A stretch of DNA of 64,000 bases from Algoriphagus mannitolivorans DSM 15301. Lineage in GTDB: Bacteria > Bacteroidota > Bacteroidia > Cytophagales > Cyclobacteriaceae. The notes under the pieces are model-generated. The model saw only the letters and a list, made by a program, of their open reading frames with translations, was not told where the DNA came from and did not search any database. Below, one piece after another: positions 1-8,286 of the stretch; the first letter of the stretch is position 1, and the number at the start of each line of letters is the position of its first letter. The stretch spans positions 186,001 through 250,000 of the forward strand of contig NZ_AUBV01000008.1 in assembly GCF_000429425.1 (NCBI RefSeq), given 5' to 3'. A program made the translations under genes and the position numbers.

Positions 1-830
1 TTCAAAAAAGCCGTAATAAAAGGGGCTGAAAGTAGCAATCCGTCAAAACGATCCATAAATCCCCCATGTCCTGGGAGTCCTTTGCCAGAGTCTTTGATCT
101 CGATCGAACGCTTGAAAAGCGACTCAATCAGATCTCCGTAGGTGCCAGCAATGATGATGATCCCGGCGATCACCAGCCATTTCCAATCTGCAATCACATG
201 GAAATACTGGGAAATGATAAAGGCCACCCCTATCGCAGAGAACGCCCCACCCAAAAATCCTTCCCAGGACTTTTTGGGAGATACGCGCTCGAATAATTTG
301 GTCTTTCCGAACTTTGTCCCTGCAAAATAAGCACCTGTGTCGCTGGCCCAAAGGATCAGGAGGCAGCCGATTAGAATTTCAAAATGATAAATCTGATCTA
401 CAGAAAACACAGCCAGATTTAATAGGGAAAAAGGAACTGCCACGTACACAATTCCCAAATAAGTATAGGCTACACCTGTAAACGGCTTCTTATCGGTCTT
501 TTTATACAGCTTCACAAAAAAGATCAGAGAAAGCAAGGGGAAAATCAGGAAAAGATATTCGTGAGACATCCTTTCCTTTTCCACCATAAAGGTCAGCACA
601 AAGATCATCAGACCAAGTAATGTCCCAAAACTCTTCAGAGGAAGCATCCCGTCCAAGCCAGAAAGCTTGTAAAACTCCATTTGGGAAAAAGCCAAAATCA
701 CCCCGAAAATCAGGAAATAGGTCCAATCTGAATAAATAGATCCCAGCACTACAATCAACCCTCCCACTAAAGCCGTGATGGCACGCTGACCTAAATTGCT
801 GTAATTATTGATATTAAAACGAGATCTCAT
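1..830 (-). CDS. cdsA: Phosphatidate cytidylyltransferase CdsA (3' end off window)
   Basis: Inner-membrane enzyme that makes CDP-diacylglycerol from phosphatidate and CTP for phospholipid synthesis. About 276 residues are visible from the ATG at 828-830; the C-terminus lies beyond the left edge, but the family is roughly 260-290 residues, so nearly all of it is present. The translation is very hydrophobic, with about seven membrane segments, and near its end carries the CdsA signature, read as KRSIEIKDSGKGLPGHGG followed by FMDRFD (nt about 30-110). Its start overlaps the 3' end of the upstream DUF2007 gene by 17 bp, which suggests translational coupling in one operon. The signature makes the assignment secure. 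Confidence 0.95.
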   Translation of the reverse strand, partial: MRSRFNINNYSNLGQRAITALVGGLIVVLGSIYSDWTYFLIFGVILAFSQMEFYKLSGLDGMLPLKSFGTLLGLMIFVLTFMVEKERMSHEYLFLIFPLLSLIFFVKLYKKTDKKPFTGVAYTYLGIVYVAVPFSLLNLAVFSVDQIYHFEILIGCLLILWASDTGAYFAGTKFGKTKLFERVSPKKSWEGFLGGAFSAIGVAFIISQYFHVIADWKWLVIAGIIIIAGTYGDLIESLFKRSIEIKDSGKGLPGHGGFMDRFDGLLLSAPFITAFL

Positions 831-1020
831 TCTGAATCATTTGCATGGCATCGAGGACCTTTTCGTGGGGAACGAGCACCTCATACGTTCCGTGGAGCTG
901 ATAGACGGACTCTTTTTTGTTCATCACAACAGCAGGAATTCCTCGCTCTTCGAGAACCCCCTTGACTATTTCAGCCCGAATTTGGTTTTGATCTTCAAAA
1001 ACCCTGATCCAGTTCTCCAT
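814..1020 (-). CDS. DUF2007 family small protein
   Basis: A 68-residue protein of the DUF2007 (putative signal-transducing) type: a ferredoxin-like fold of the form WIRVFEDQNQIRAEIVKGVL followed by a short strand-rich half. The ATG at 1018-1020 is preferred because the family begins with this beta strand; an upstream ATG at 1059 would add 13 lysine-rich residues with no family match. The gene sits between a CPBP protease and cdsA and overlaps both (26 bp upstream, 17 bp downstream), so the three are probably co-translated. Its function is unknown; these proteins are often fused or linked to membrane proteins. Confidence 0.8.
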   Translation of the reverse strand: MENWIRVFEDQNQIRAEIVKGVLEERGIPAVVMNKKESVYQLHGTYEVLVPHEKVLDAMQMIQNEISF

Positions 1021-1948
1021 GAGCTTTTTGGTTGACTTTTTTAAAGTAAAGGAATCCAACTATAAGAAGCAAAAGTCCAAAGACAGCGGCAGGATATGAA
1101 ACGTCATCTGTGGACTCCAAATCAAACTCTATGAGCCCCTGATTTGAATAATACACCATCAATACCGTAAAGCTGTTGTTGATGATATGCGCCAAAATCG
1201 GATACCATAGACTTCCCGAGTAGTGGTACATGTATCCAAACAAGGCTCCCAAAAATACTCTGGGAACAAATCCGTAGAACTGTACATGAATCGCAGAGAA
1301 GATGATGGCGGTCACCCAAATTCCCCAATGAGAAGACTTCAGATAGGATTGCATTTTGGGCTGCACCAGGCCTCTGAAGAACATTTCTTCTCCGACACCT
1401 GCGAAAAACCCAATGACCAATATCCCCGCCAAAAGCTCCGGAATAGTCTGGAAATCCGTGAGAAACTTGGTCAGTTCCATGAGTTGGATTTCCATTTCTT
1501 TCATCCAATTCTCCAGGGAACTCATTGATTCCGGCAGGGAAAGCTGAGCGTTCCAATAAATCAAAAGCCCGTTGAAGAGCATTCCTCCCAAGGTGATCCC
1601 CAAGACAATTAAAAGGTATCGGGGAATGAATCGCTGATTTTGAACTTCCCAGTGAAGTTCGGCTTTGTCGATAAATTTGGTAATGATCCAGGCCGCAACC
1701 CAGAATCCAATTCCAGAGCCAATTCCCTGCACAAAAAGCATCGCCATCCTTCCATTGGGGACATCATAATTGCCCGACATCAAGCCCAAAAGCTCTTCCA
1801 GGGTGATATGAAACAAGGTGGGAACAAATGCCAATGCAATGGCTTGCAGTAAAACCAAAACCCCAAAAGTAACTAACACTGTGACAACCAAGGACAAGAG
1901 CCAGTTTTTCCGTTTTGCGATTTCTGCCTGAGTTTCGTAAATCTCCAT
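995..1948 (-). CDS. CPBP family intramembrane metalloprotease
   Basis: Predicted membrane-embedded protease of the CPBP/Abi family (CAAX-prenyl protease-like), 317 residues, with about eight hydrophobic segments. The glutamate motif EEMFFRG falls at residues 187-193, followed by the second motif region with histidine (IHVQFYG, about residue 218) and a third (HIINNSF), as expected for this family. The ATG at 1946-1948 is chosen over an in-frame ATG at 2036-2038, because the extra 30 residues would run into the divergent dusB gene and are not membrane-like. It is the first gene of the CPBP-DUF2007-cdsA operon. The substrate is unknown. Confidence 0.88.
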   Translation of the reverse strand: MEIYETQAEIAKRKNWLLSLVVTVLVTFGVLVLLQAIALAFVPTLFHITLEELLGLMSGNYDVPNGRMAMLFVQGIGSGIGFWVAAWIITKFIDKAELHWEVQNQRFIPRYLLIVLGITLGGMLFNGLLIYWNAQLSLPESMSSLENWMKEMEIQLMELTKFLTDFQTIPELLAGILVIGFFAGVGEEMFFRGLVQPKMQSYLKSSHWGIWVTAIIFSAIHVQFYGFVPRVFLGALFGYMYHYSGSLWYPILAHIINNSFTVLMVYYSNQGLIEFDLESTDDVSYPAAVFGLLLLIVGFLYFKKVNQKAHGELDQGF

Positions 1949-1955
1949 ATTTGGG

Positions 1956-1977
1956 CTAAATTTACGGGCAAATTTAG
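1956..1977. promoter_or_regulatory. Divergent promoter with inverted -7 boxes (CPBP operon / dusB)
   Basis: In the 38-bp gap between divergent genes, two 10-bp arms (CTAAATTTAC and GCAAATTTAG) form an inverted repeat around GG with one mismatch. On the minus strand 1969-1976 reads TAAATTTG, an exact Bacteroidota -7 box (TAnnTTTG), about 21 nt before the CPBP start. On the plus strand 1957-1964 reads TAAATTTA, one mismatch from the box, about 23 nt before the dusB start. That these act as promoters is inference from consensus and position. Confidence 0.5.
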
Positions 1978-1986
1978 AATTGAGAA

Positions 1987-2982
1987 GTGGTAAAGATTGG
2001 AAATATAGAATTAGGTGATTTTCCTTTGCTCTTAGCACCCATGGAAGATGTGAGTGATCCGCCTTTCCGTGCTGTATGCAAGCAAAATGGAGCCGACCTG
2101 ATGTACACCGAATTCATCAGCTCAGAAGGGCTGATTCGGGATGCGGCCAAAAGTGTTCAAAAGCTGGATGTCTACGATTATGAGAGACCCATCGGAATAC
2201 AGATTTTTGGTAACGAGATTGAATCTATGCGGGAGGCGGCAGCTATCGCTGAAGAAGCTGGTCCGGATATTTTGGATATCAACTACGGCTGCCCGGTGAA
2301 TAAGGTCGCCTGCAAAGGCGCCGGAGCAGGAATTCTTCTGGACATTCCCAAAATGGTCTCCATGACTGCAGAAATCGTCAAGCGTGTAAACATTCCCGTG
2401 ACGGTAAAAACCCGACTAGGCTGGAATCACGAGACTATCAAAATTGTCGAAGTCGCAGAGAGACTGCAGGATGTAGGAATCCAGGCAATTTCCATTCATG
2501 CTCGGACCCGTCAGCAGATGTACAAAGGTGAAGCCGATTGGTCTTGGTTGAATTTAGTCAAAGACAATCCAAGGTTGCACATTCCTGTTTTCGGAAATGG
2601 GGACATCGACTCTCCAGAAAAGGCTGCCGAGTACAAAGCCAAATACAATGTGGACGGAATGATGATCGGTCGAGCCTCTATTGGATACCCATGGATTTTC
2701 AATGAAATCAAACATTATCTGGCAACTGGCGAAAAACTCACTGCTCCAGACCTGACCGAAAGACTGGCCGTCACCCGAAAACATCTGGATTTTTCCATTG
2801 AATGGAAAGGCGAAAAGCAGGGGATTTTGGAAATGAGACGTCACTACACCAACTACTTCCGGGGCATGCCCAATTTCAAACCATTCCGAACTGAAATGGT
2901 CACCGCTGACACTTACGAGCAGGTATGCGAAATCCTGAACCAGGTAGCCGAATTGTATGCAGATTATGAATTTCAACCTTGA
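1987..2982 (+). CDS. dusB: tRNA-dihydrouridine synthase (DusB/NifR3 family)
   Basis: FMN-dependent reductase that converts specific uridines of the tRNA D-loop to dihydrouridine with NADPH. The 331-residue protein starts with GTG (MVKIGNIELG) and shows the family landmarks: FMN-site APMEDVSDPPFR at 17-28, the catalytic cysteine in NYGCPVNKV (C102), the TVKTRLGW strand, the HARTRQQMY motif and the phosphate-binding IGRASIGYPW. Length and motif order fit the DusB/NifR3 branch. It diverges from the CPBP operon and ends just before a strong terminator. The GTG is favoured because the beta1 strand would be lost at the next methionine. Confidence 0.93.
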   Translation: MVKIGNIELGDFPLLLAPMEDVSDPPFRAVCKQNGADLMYTEFISSEGLIRDAAKSVQKLDVYDYERPIGIQIFGNEIESMREAAAIAEEAGPDILDINYGCPVNKVACKGAGAGILLDIPKMVSMTAEIVKRVNIPVTVKTRLGWNHETIKIVEVAERLQDVGIQAISIHARTRQQMYKGEADWSWLNLVKDNPRLHIPVFGNGDIDSPEKAAEYKAKYNVDGMMIGRASIGYPWIFNEIKHYLATGEKLTAPDLTERLAVTRKHLDFSIEWKGEKQGILEMRRHYTNYFRGMPNFKPFRTEMVTADTYEQVCEILNQVAELYADYEFQP

Positions 2983-2991
2983 TAAATACCG

Positions 2992-3026
2992 GACCTCAGA
3001 AATTTCTCTTCTGAGGTCTTTTTTTT
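2992..3026 (+). terminator. Rho-independent terminator after dusB
   Basis: A perfect 10-bp stem (GACCTCAGAA at 2992-3001 with TTCTGAGGTC at 3009-3018), 7-nt loop, followed by a run of eight T. It lies 9 bp after the dusB stop codon. Confidence 0.9.
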
Positions 3027-3083
3027 AGTCACTTTTACTTTACTATTTGTTTCCTTTGCAGGCGAAAATCACCAGCTTTTACC

Positions 3084-3980
3084 ATGAGCTCCCAATCCCC
3101 CGAAAACAGTCTGAAAAACTGGGCTTTACTGACCATTCTGACGCTCATCTGGGGTAGCTCATTTATCCTGATCAAAAAAGGATTGGAGGTCTTTTCTCCA
3201 GGTGAAGTCGGTGCCTATAGGATGGTAGCCGCTGCTACGCTTTTGCTTCCCTTGTCCCTACCCAGGATAAAAAATCTCAGCAAAACCCAGGTCAAAAACC
3301 TGATCATTGCCGGATTGCTGGGCAGCTTCATACCTGCCTTTCTTTTCCCTATGGCCCAAACTCAATTGAGCAGTTCTTTGACTGGGGTACTGAATGCGTT
3401 GACTCCTTTGTTTGTGGTATTAGTGGGAGCTATATTTTTCAAAACCAAAATAACCCACAGAAATGCATTTGGACTGTTTATCGCCCTAATTGGCGTGATT
3501 GTTCTCGTGACTTACAAGGATGGTGGAGGATGGGAATCCCTTCAGGGAATCAATGCCTATGGGCTTTTTGTGATTGCAGCCTGCATCTGTTATTCCTTTA
3601 ACCTTCACGTGATCAAAACCCGATTCAGCAAGCTGAAGTCCATCGAGATCTCTTCCATTTCCCTGTTGATGATTTTGCCTTTGGCCTTGCTTTATCTATT
3701 TGCCGGAACGCAGTTTTCCTACAAGCTCGCTACCCATCCAGATGCATTTCAGGCCTTAGGCTACATCACTATCCTGGGTATGGTTGGTACTGCGACAGCT
3801 TTGATTCTTTTCAATATCATGGTGAAAAGTGCCAGCCCGTTTTTTGCGAGCTTGGTCACCTACACCATTCCCATCGTCGCAATCATGTGGGGAGTTTTGG
3901 ATGGAGAGGTATTGCTTTTAGGTCACTACATTGGAATTGCGGGAGTGATTTTAGGAGTTTGGATTGGAAACAGGAAATAA
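3084..3980 (+). CDS. DMT superfamily (EamA) transporter
   Basis: Inner-membrane drug/metabolite transporter of 298 residues with ten predicted membrane helices arranged as two EamA repeats (about residues 12-143 and 160-295). The N-terminal repeat begins with the typical WGSSFILIKKGL helix and the second repeat ends with a GIAGVILGVWI helix. Such proteins export small metabolites or amino acids, but the substrate cannot be read from the sequence. The gene is convergent with the degenerate M23 gene, with only 2 bp between the stop codons and no terminator visible between them. The start is an ATG. Confidence 0.88.
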   Translation: MSSQSPENSLKNWALLTILTLIWGSSFILIKKGLEVFSPGEVGAYRMVAAATLLLPLSLPRIKNLSKTQVKNLIIAGLLGSFIPAFLFPMAQTQLSSSLTGVLNALTPLFVVLVGAIFFKTKITHRNAFGLFIALIGVIVLVTYKDGGGWESLQGINAYGLFVIAACICYSFNLHVIKTRFSKLKSIEISSISLLMILPLALLYLFAGTQFSYKLATHPDAFQALGYITILGMVGTATALILFNIMVKSASPFFASLVTYTIPIVAIMWGVLDGEVLLLGHYIGIAGVILGVWIGNRK

Positions 3981-3982
3981 AA

Positions 3983-4873
3983 TCACTTTCCTTCCTGGAC
4001 GGATTTCAGCTCTTTTTTGCTAAGTTCCAAAGCTATCACCTCCTCAGGATGAGCCACTTCAATTTTTTGACCTTTGAAAACCATTTCTGTACCCTCTGCA
4101 ACAGCATACTTTACCGGAAAGATGACCGAATGAAACTTACCGGTATTTTCTTTTTCATACCTAAAGTTCACCACCCTGACATGCCTTCCATTTTCATAAT
4201 TTTCGCCTCCTGATTCCGCCAGAATCTGCCCTGGAAGTACGGTTTGGCCTATTTTTACTTTCTCCGAACCTGCTCTCAATACGGATATTCTTGTAAAAGA
4301 TCCATCCTCATGGTAGAGCTCAATCATATTCTCATTAGCTGAGTAAGCTAGATTTTTATTCTCAGGATTATGAGTCATGTCCATGGAAGAAACGATTCCT
4401 TTTCGAGGAGCCAGAATTGGGGAAGGCTCAGAGAAGCGAAATGATACCCCAGTAAATGTGGAACCCGCATTTTTGCTGATAGTCTCTCCTAGGCTCTTCA
4501 TGGCCTGAGCCTCCACCGTTACCCCTGCAGGAACAGGAATTAAGTACACCGGTTCAATTTTGGACTTGGCAAAAATATTCCCTTTGACATAGGAATAGGT
4601 ATAAGAGTAATTGGTCCCCTGATTGGCATTGATTCTCTTGAGGGTAGCCACTCTAGAATTCCCGGGATTGGAAATCACCGTGCTGGATCCCCCACTCAAA
4701 TTTTGAAGGTTGGAAAAATCAAATACCAAGGTGTAGGGAATCACATCGGCATTGGAAGCATTAATCAGGACATTGCCTGCATCATCCCGCTCGGCTGAGA
4801 CTTTGATCATTTGAGAAAAGCCGCAAAAGGAGACGGAAATAAAAAAGCAAAAGGAAAGAAATAAGCTGCGCAT
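3983..4873 (-). CDS. Secreted M23/LytM-like protein with degenerate active site
   Basis: A 296-residue exported protein: signal peptide at 1-20 (cleavage near SFCGFSQ), a beta-rich N-terminal half, then a LytM (peptidase M23)-like fold from about 150 to 250. In that fold KVKIGQTVLPGQILAESGG matches the central M23 hairpin, but the zinc ligands are not all there: the usual final HxH appears as HVRV, and the histidine of the YxH strand is missing. Known degenerate LytM proteins (EnvC, NlpD) activate amidases rather than cut peptidoglycan, so a regulatory envelope role is possible but not shown. Confidence 0.6.
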   Translation of the reverse strand: MRSLFLSFCFFISVSFCGFSQMIKVSAERDDAGNVLINASNADVIPYTLVFDFSNLQNLSGGSSTVISNPGNSRVATLKRINANQGTNYSYTYSYVKGNIFAKSKIEPVYLIPVPAGVTVEAQAMKSLGETISKNAGSTFTGVSFRFSEPSPILAPRKGIVSSMDMTHNPENKNLAYSANENMIELYHEDGSFTRISVLRAGSEKVKIGQTVLPGQILAESGGENYENGRHVRVVNFRYEKENTGKFHSVIFPVKYAVAEGTEMVFKGQKIEVAHPEEVIALELSKKELKSVQEGK

Positions 4874-4927
4874 TTGAAGAATGAATTAAATTTTTCTAAA
4901 ACTAATTAGCTTTCTAAAAATTCAAAA

Positions 4928-6004
4928 TCAATCTTCCAAATTCATTCTTTTTCTCCAGGCATAAGCAAGCATAGGCAGCTGCTGATAGGAGTTAACACCT
5001 GCTTTTACCCCTTGGGATTTCAAAAAGATATCATTGGATTTTCGGCTCAGCTCCAGAGAAAATGGCTTGATCGCCTCGGACGCTTCCCGAAGTGAATTCA
5101 GGTCATTTCTCACCCCTCGGGAAAGGGTTTTCACCCAAGTCTTATATTCCTCGGGAGCCATTCGGTAATAATCCCTCATTTGGTATTGCAACAGACGCAG
5201 GTGTCCGGAATACCGAAGCAAGGGATACTCCGAGTTGGAGCAGATTACCCAAGCGATAAAATTTGCCTCCCCTTCATTGGTCACCCCATAGCTATGCGCC
5301 ATCTCATGAGCCACTGTAAAAGGCTGCTCCAAGGCGTGCAAAGTCGGGTCGATGTAGCTTTCTCCGGTAAATGGAAAATAGATCCCCAGAATCCCCATTT
5401 TTCGCATAAATCCCGGAGGGGGGAACATCTTAGTCCGGGGTCTCCCTGTGAAGTTCAATCCTAAAATCTCCAGATTCTCGCTCATATTCCCACGAACCAA
5501 TTTTTCCAATTCGGGATACTCCATGATTTCGGTGATGGCCAAAGTATCATAAGTCAAGCGGGTACGATATTGCTCCACCAGACGAAGCGTAATGTTAATT
5601 TCTGACTCCAGCTGAATCAGATTCAAGGATTTAGGCTTTAAAGAAAGCTGCTGAAAAATGGGCGTTCGCTGGTAATTAAATCCCCAAAGCACCAAAAAGA
5701 AAAAAATCAAAGCTCCCAGCCCATTGGCCAATGCCTGAAATGAATAGAGACTTTTGGATTTCCAGTTAGGTTTTTCAAGGACTCTTATAAGATAAATCCC
5801 TAAAACCAATATCACCACCAAAATAAAAAGATAGACGCTGGGAAAAGGCAAATTCCCCAGCGTCAGATCGATGACATTTCGTACTCCTGGAAAAAACCGA
5901 CGGGAATACCAATCGTCGGTCGCTTCCGGATTTTGAATGGCAAAATAGCGGATGGCTAGCGCAAAAATGCCCAAAAGTGCCCAAGACCAGTCCCGTTTGC
6001 CCAT
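4928..6004 (-). CDS. DUF3810 family membrane zinc-protease-like protein
   Basis: A 358-residue protein with three N-terminal membrane segments (about 8-24, 55-73, 93-110) and a soluble domain containing HEMAHSYGVTNEGEANF (H233, E234, H237, then E244 and E246), the gluzincin-like arrangement typical of DUF3810. It is probably a membrane-anchored metalloprotease of Bacteroidota, but no substrate is known for the family. It lies 10 bp downstream of the NfuA-like gene on the same strand, so the two are likely co-transcribed. Confidence 0.82.
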   Translation of the reverse strand: MGKRDWSWALLGIFALAIRYFAIQNPEATDDWYSRRFFPGVRNVIDLTLGNLPFPSVYLFILVVILVLGIYLIRVLEKPNWKSKSLYSFQALANGLGALIFFFLVLWGFNYQRTPIFQQLSLKPKSLNLIQLESEINITLRLVEQYRTRLTYDTLAITEIMEYPELEKLVRGNMSENLEILGLNFTGRPRTKMFPPPGFMRKMGILGIYFPFTGESYIDPTLHALEQPFTVAHEMAHSYGVTNEGEANFIAWVICSNSEYPLLRYSGHLRLLQYQMRDYYRMAPEEYKTWVKTLSRGVRNDLNSLREASEAIKPFSLELSRKSNDIFLKSQGVKAGVNSYQQLPMLAYAWRKRMNLED

Positions 6005-6014
6005 AATAGATGTT

Positions 6015-6596
6015 TTAGATTCCCTCGGCCACCACTTCCTTGACTTCAGGAAGCATGCGGGTCAGCAGGTTTTGGATGCCTGCCTTCAAGGTCACCGTAC
6101 TGGACGGACAGCCTGAGCAAGAACCTTGAAGCAAAACCTTCACCACACCGTCCTGAAAAGAGTGAAATACGATGGCTCCACCATCCTGCTCTACTGCGGG
6201 ACGGATGTATTCATCCAAAATTCCTTTGATTTTTTTGACCACCTCTGAATCGTTCTCATCGAAAAGTGGATCCTTATCAAAGCTTGCCTGCACGGCTTTT
6301 TGTCCGGATTCCAGGTATTGCTTGATATGATCCCGGATGATCGTTTGGATCTCCGGCCACTCTACTTCCTCTGACTTGGTCACAGTCACAAAATTGGAAG
6401 CGATAAACACCCGCTGGACTGCGGCAAAATTGAAAAGCTCCTTGGCCAATTGGCTATTTTCGGCACTGGCTACATCCGGAAAATCAAAACTGACTCCCTC
6501 ATCCACCAACATAAAATTGGCAACAAACTTCAGGGAATTGGGATTGGGATTGGCCTCCATGTAGAGGTGAACAGGGCGTGCTTGTGCTTTCAGCAT
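6015..6596 (-). CDS. NifU-family iron-sulfur carrier (Nfu type)
   Basis: Fe-S scaffold/carrier that delivers clusters to target proteins. The 193-residue product has an N-terminal Nfu_N domain (about 8-95, PNPNSLKFVAN) and a C-terminal NifU domain (about 115-190) with the cluster-binding pair in GSCSGCPSS. The ATG at 6594-6596 is chosen because the Nfu_N domain starts directly after it; an upstream in-frame ATG at 6629 would fall inside the terminator hairpin of the preceding gene. The neighbouring DUF3810 gene follows at 10 bp. A partial cysteine desulfurase gene at the far end of the window is not linked to it. Confidence 0.9.
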   Translation of the reverse strand: MLKAQARPVHLYMEANPNPNSLKFVANFMLVDEGVSFDFPDVASAENSQLAKELFNFAAVQRVFIASNFVTVTKSEEVEWPEIQTIIRDHIKQYLESGQKAVQASFDKDPLFDENDSEVVKKIKGILDEYIRPAVEQDGGAIVFHSFQDGVVKVLLQGSCSGCPSSTVTLKAGIQNLLTRMLPEVKEVVAEGI

Positions 6597-6626
6597 GGGA
6601 TTCTTGTTTTGGTTGTAAAGAAAAAC

Positions 6627-6655
6627 CAAAAAAGGCTTCGGAAGTTCCGAAGCCT
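6627..6655 (-). terminator. Rho-independent terminator after the ThuA gene
   Basis: An 11-bp inverted repeat (AGGCTTCGGAA at 6633-6643 and TTCCGAAGCCT at 6645-6655). Read on the minus strand it is followed by TTTTTT. It separates the ThuA gene from the NfuA-like gene. Confidence 0.85.
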
Positions 6656-6692
6656 CATCTTTTTCCTGATTTTTAGGTGATTTAACTCCAAA

Positions 6693-7436
6693 TCACTTCG
6701 GAAGCTTTCCTTTAGCCGCGTACCAGATTCCTCCATGAACGTGCTGCAAGAAAATAGGATTGGACCAAGCAGCCTCGACATGACCTAAGGCAGTGTAGAA
6801 AACTCTCCCTCCGTCAAACTCATGATACCAAGCCATCGGGTGATTTGCTCCCATGGGTTTGGCCGGCTCGTAGGTGGTCTCGTCGGCATTGATCAATACC
6901 TTGATGGCAGGATTCACTTCGCGGAATTCATACAATTCATCATACCAAAGCCAGTTGTCCGGCAGATGCCATGTGGATGGGTGAGATTTGTCTTTCACCT
7001 GAAGTCTCAAAGTTTGCTGTCTTGGGTGTGCTAGAAAATAAGCGCCAATCATTTTGTTGTACCAAGGCCATTCGTATTCGGTATCTGTCGCAGAATGGAT
7101 ACCAACCACTCCTTTTCCGCTTTGCACAAACTTCTGGAAAGCGGCTTTTTGGGCTTCATTGAAAATGGTCCCTGTGGTGCTAAGTAAAACAACTACATCG
7201 TATTTGGCCAGATTTTCATCGTTAAACTGATTGGCATCTTCGGTGACATACACCCCAAATCCTTGCTCCTGGCCGAGTTTTTTCACGGCAGCCACACCTT
7301 CAGGAATGGATTGGTGCCGGAAACCGGCTGTTTTGGAAAATACCAAAACTCTATATTGCCCACCCTGCTGGGAGAAAGCGGCAAAGCTGAACACCAAAGC
7401 CAGCAAAAGGGTAAGAAATGTCGATTTTTGATTCAT
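6693..7436 (-). CDS. Secreted ThuA domain-containing protein
   Basis: A 247-residue exported protein: signal peptide about 1-22 (LLLALVFSFAAFSQQ), then a single ThuA (trehalose-utilisation) domain with the glutamine-amidotransferase-like fold, seen as VLVFSKTAGFRHQSIPEG at the start, VVGIHSATDTEYEWPWY in the middle and NHPMAWYHEFDGGRVFYTAL near the end. ThuA proteins in Bacteroidota are usually linked to sugar or glycoside use, but there is no carbohydrate gene beside this one. It has its own terminator downstream and a repeat-rich gap upstream. The biochemical role is not known. Confidence 0.87.
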   Translation of the reverse strand: MNQKSTFLTLLLALVFSFAAFSQQGGQYRVLVFSKTAGFRHQSIPEGVAAVKKLGQEQGFGVYVTEDANQFNDENLAKYDVVVLLSTTGTIFNEAQKAAFQKFVQSGKGVVGIHSATDTEYEWPWYNKMIGAYFLAHPRQQTLRLQVKDKSHPSTWHLPDNWLWYDELYEFREVNPAIKVLINADETTYEPAKPMGANHPMAWYHEFDGGRVFYTALGHVEAAWSNPIFLQHVHGGIWYAAKGKLPK

Positions 7437-7440
7437 AGGT

Positions 7441-7535
7441 TTTGAGGTTATGGGTTATGGATGTTTTGATTTCGGATTTCAACTTTCGGATTTGGGATTT
7501 GTCTGGAATAAACCGATTTCCGAAATCCCATATCC
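7441..7535. repeat. Intergenic degenerate word repeats
   Basis: The gap between the ThuA gene and the dipeptidase gene is built from short repeated words: GGTTATG twice in a row at the left, then TTTCGGATTTC/TTTCGGATTTG, with inverted versions (ATTTCCGAAATCCC) at the right. No gene fits. Similar low-complexity gaps occur elsewhere in this window. Confidence 0.5.
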
Positions 7536-7539
7536 AAAA

Positions 7540-8286
7540 TTATTTTATAAGCGGAAATTTCTCTCCGGCTTCTTTTCGTGAAAATGCATTGAAATGCCAC
7601 CATTCGCTACCGATTCCTGTAAAACCTGCCCCTTTCATCACTTTTCTGAGGATTTCCCGATTGGAAATTTGGGCTGGGGTGATTTTCTTTTCGGCTAGCA
7701 TCTGTTTTTCCCGATCTGGATAAGCTGGATAGCCAAAGAAATCATAGCCAGTTCCCATATCCAAAACTGAATCTGCTTGGGTATCAAAAATGGTCAAATC
7801 CACTGCAACCCCAAAGTTATGGAGTCCCCCAACCTTGGGGTCAGCCACATACAGCGGCTTGATACTATCGGGCTTGTCCAGACTGTCCCAGAGAATCTGC
7901 TGCACGCTCAGCGGCCTGACTCCATCGTAGATCAACAAGGTCAAATGGGGATATTCTTTTTGTAAAGTTTCATTAGCTAATTTCACAAGCTTGGCTACTT
8001 CAGGCTGGAGGTAGCATCGGGTCAAATCCCCGTACACATCCTTTCCGAAAAAATTATCTTCCGTGGAATACTTCAACTCCACCCGGATGCTGGGATCCAC
8101 GGTTTGGATATCCACCAAACCCTGATCAATTAATTTTTGCTCCAACGGAGACACTAGAGATTGGCCCTCTCCAACTGTAATAGGAATAATTTCCTCTCTT
8201 TGCAGTTCTGAAAAAGATTCCTGGTCACTCTTGGGACTTGTGCAGGCTATAACTCCCAATATCAGGAGCAGCGAGAAGTATTTCAT
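7540..8286 (-). CDS. D-alanyl-D-alanine dipeptidase (VanX/DdpX family) lipoprotein
   Basis: Zinc dipeptidase of the M15D family that hydrolyses D-Ala-D-Ala, here probably in peptidoglycan recycling rather than vancomycin resistance, since no van genes are near. The 248-residue product begins with a lipoprotein signal (lipobox ending at C15, GVIACTSP). Catalytic motifs are present: DGVRP, the zinc-binding HNFGVAVD with its H and D, and the C-terminal EWWH. The start overlaps the stop of the upstream SDR gene as ATGA, implying translational coupling. Export to the periplasm with a lipid anchor is inferred from the signal. Confidence 0.88.
   Translation of the reverse strand: MKYFSLLLILGVIACTSPKSDQESFSELQREEIIPITVGEGQSLVSPLEQKLIDQGLVDIQTVDPSIRVELKYSTEDNFFGKDVYGDLTRCYLQPEVAKLVKLANETLQKEYPHLTLLIYDGVRPLSVQQILWDSLDKPDSIKPLYVADPKVGGLHNFGVAVDLTIFDTQADSVLDMGTGYDFFGYPAYPDREKQMLAEKKITPAQISNREILRKVMKGAGFTGIGSEWWHFNAFSRKEAGEKFPLIK

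Noticed and set aside
7540..8286. Vancomycin-resistance vanX
   Set aside because: The enzyme family is shared, but no vanH/vanA or VanRS genes are near; Gram-negative DdpX-type recycling is the likely role.
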